NCBI GenBank assembly: GCA_027013165.1
Contig: JALUXV010000422.1
Location: forward strand, 1-44,670
Direction: 5' to 3'
Length of the DNA: 44,670 nt
From: Alteromonadaceae bacterium
GTDB taxonomy: Bacteria; Pseudomonadota; Gammaproteobacteria; Enterobacterales; Alteromonadaceae
Shown piece by piece: positions 44,285 to 44,670 of this stretch. Numbering within the stretch: the first letter of the stretch is position 1; each line of letters opens with the position of its first letter. The notes under the pieces were generated by a model. The model saw nothing but the letters and a program-made list of their open reading frames with translations, did no database searches and was not told the origin of the DNA. Position numbers and translations under genes: made by a program.

Positions 44285-44670
44285 CTAAGCCATAGGCTCT
44301 TGGGCTGCCCCGTTATTCACAAGCGCTTTCGCAAGCAATTTGTGAGTTAATAGCGATAACAGTTCTGTTTCTTTCTCGCTTCGCTCACCGTCTATTCCGG
44401 TGATACCCATGGCAACTTCAAGGGTTTTGTTGGCATCAAACACTAAATCGTCTTTTAACTGACGCATAAAGTTTGCGCTGTCACCCGCGTCAATAGCCTG
44501 TCGGGTTTGATAAATAGTGTCGTTTAAAAACGCCTCTGGGCAAATTGGGCTTTGCCAGTCCAGAGTGTCAACCACATCATTAAGGTAATCTTGTTCAGAT
44601 AAAGAGACTGTACCGTCAACCTGATACAGCAACACAGATAATTTGATTAATGCTTGGTTAAAGCCTTGTT
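44285..44670 (-). CDS. TerB-like protein, truncated by the window edge
   Basis: The frame stays open to the right end of the window, so the true N terminus lies outside; a GTG at 44635 is not needed as a start. At least 128 residues are visible. LIKLSVLLYQVDGTVSLSEQDYL and AMGITGIDGERSEKETELLSLLTHKLL resemble the two metal-binding halves of the TerB tellurite-resistance family. Role unknown; it is likely cytoplasmic. Confidence 0.75.
   Translation of the reverse strand, partial: QGFNQALIKLSVLLYQVDGTVSLSEQDYLNDVVDTLDWQSPICPEAFLNDTIYQTRQAIDAGDSANFMRQLKDDLVFDANKTLEVAMGITGIDGERSEKETELLSLLTHKLLAKALVNNGAAQEPMA

Noticed and set aside
1..44670. CRISPR array
   Set aside because: The only regularly recurring sequences are the attC sites, whose spacing is gene-sized; no short direct repeats with uniform spacers were seen.

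Overview
The window looks like chromosomal DNA of a marine gammaproteobacterium of the Alteromonadaceae type (Alteromonas, Aestuariibacter and relatives). This is inferred from gene content, gene order, moderate GC and Alteromonas-like protein sequences; no 16S rRNA gene is present.

Most of the window is core genome. Positions 1-2110 hold a tRNA-Ser(GGA) gene with an odd repeat array behind it, nadA, and two identical tRNA-Lys(UUU) genes. Positions 2320-7423 are the complete Tol-Pal operon on the minus strand (ybgC-tolQ-tolR-tolA-tolB-pal-cpoB). A probable small RNA and a 101-bp cruciform repeat separate it from aspS-nudB-ruvC-ruvA-ruvB (7938-12367, minus). From 12.5 to 19.1 kb lies a signalling block: a DUF72 protein, a GGDEF-EAL c-di-GMP enzyme, a receiver/PP2C/histidine-kinase-like regulator with its STAS partner (resembling HsbR-HsbA or CrsR-CrsA), YciH, and a double-receiver protein. 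Positions 19.1-22.9 kb hold aromatic amino acid synthesis: pheA behind a complete phenylalanine attenuator with a Phe-rich leader peptide, facing an aroF-tyrA operon.

Positions 23.3-35.1 kb are accessory. First come a small secreted protein and an envelope operon (M23 peptidase, TM2 protein, and a 47-residue membrane protein). Next is a 734-bp element bounded by perfect 11-bp inverted repeats and carrying one secreted papain-like protease, then a PEP-CTERM-like protein, a methyltransferase, a free-standing membrane-anchored lipoyl-domain protein and a hydrolase. From about 30.4 to 35.1 kb the minus strand is an integron cassette array: single genes each followed by an imperfect palindrome of 64-111 bp with attC core sites. 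Five are strongly alike (106-111 bp) and three more are probable. No integrase gene is visible, so this is an integrase-less attC cluster. Its cargo includes a low-molecular-weight tyrosine phosphatase-like protein, a Bro-N protein, a possible HEPN-like protein and several small membrane or secreted proteins. The array ends against an unusually G-poor 265-bp stretch next to the ribosomal operon rpsP-rimM-trmD-rplS.

Positions 37.6-44.7 kb hold a lipoprotein, an MsbA-like ABC exporter, an RND efflux pair (periplasmic adaptor plus HAE1-type pump) and a TerB-like protein cut by the window edge.
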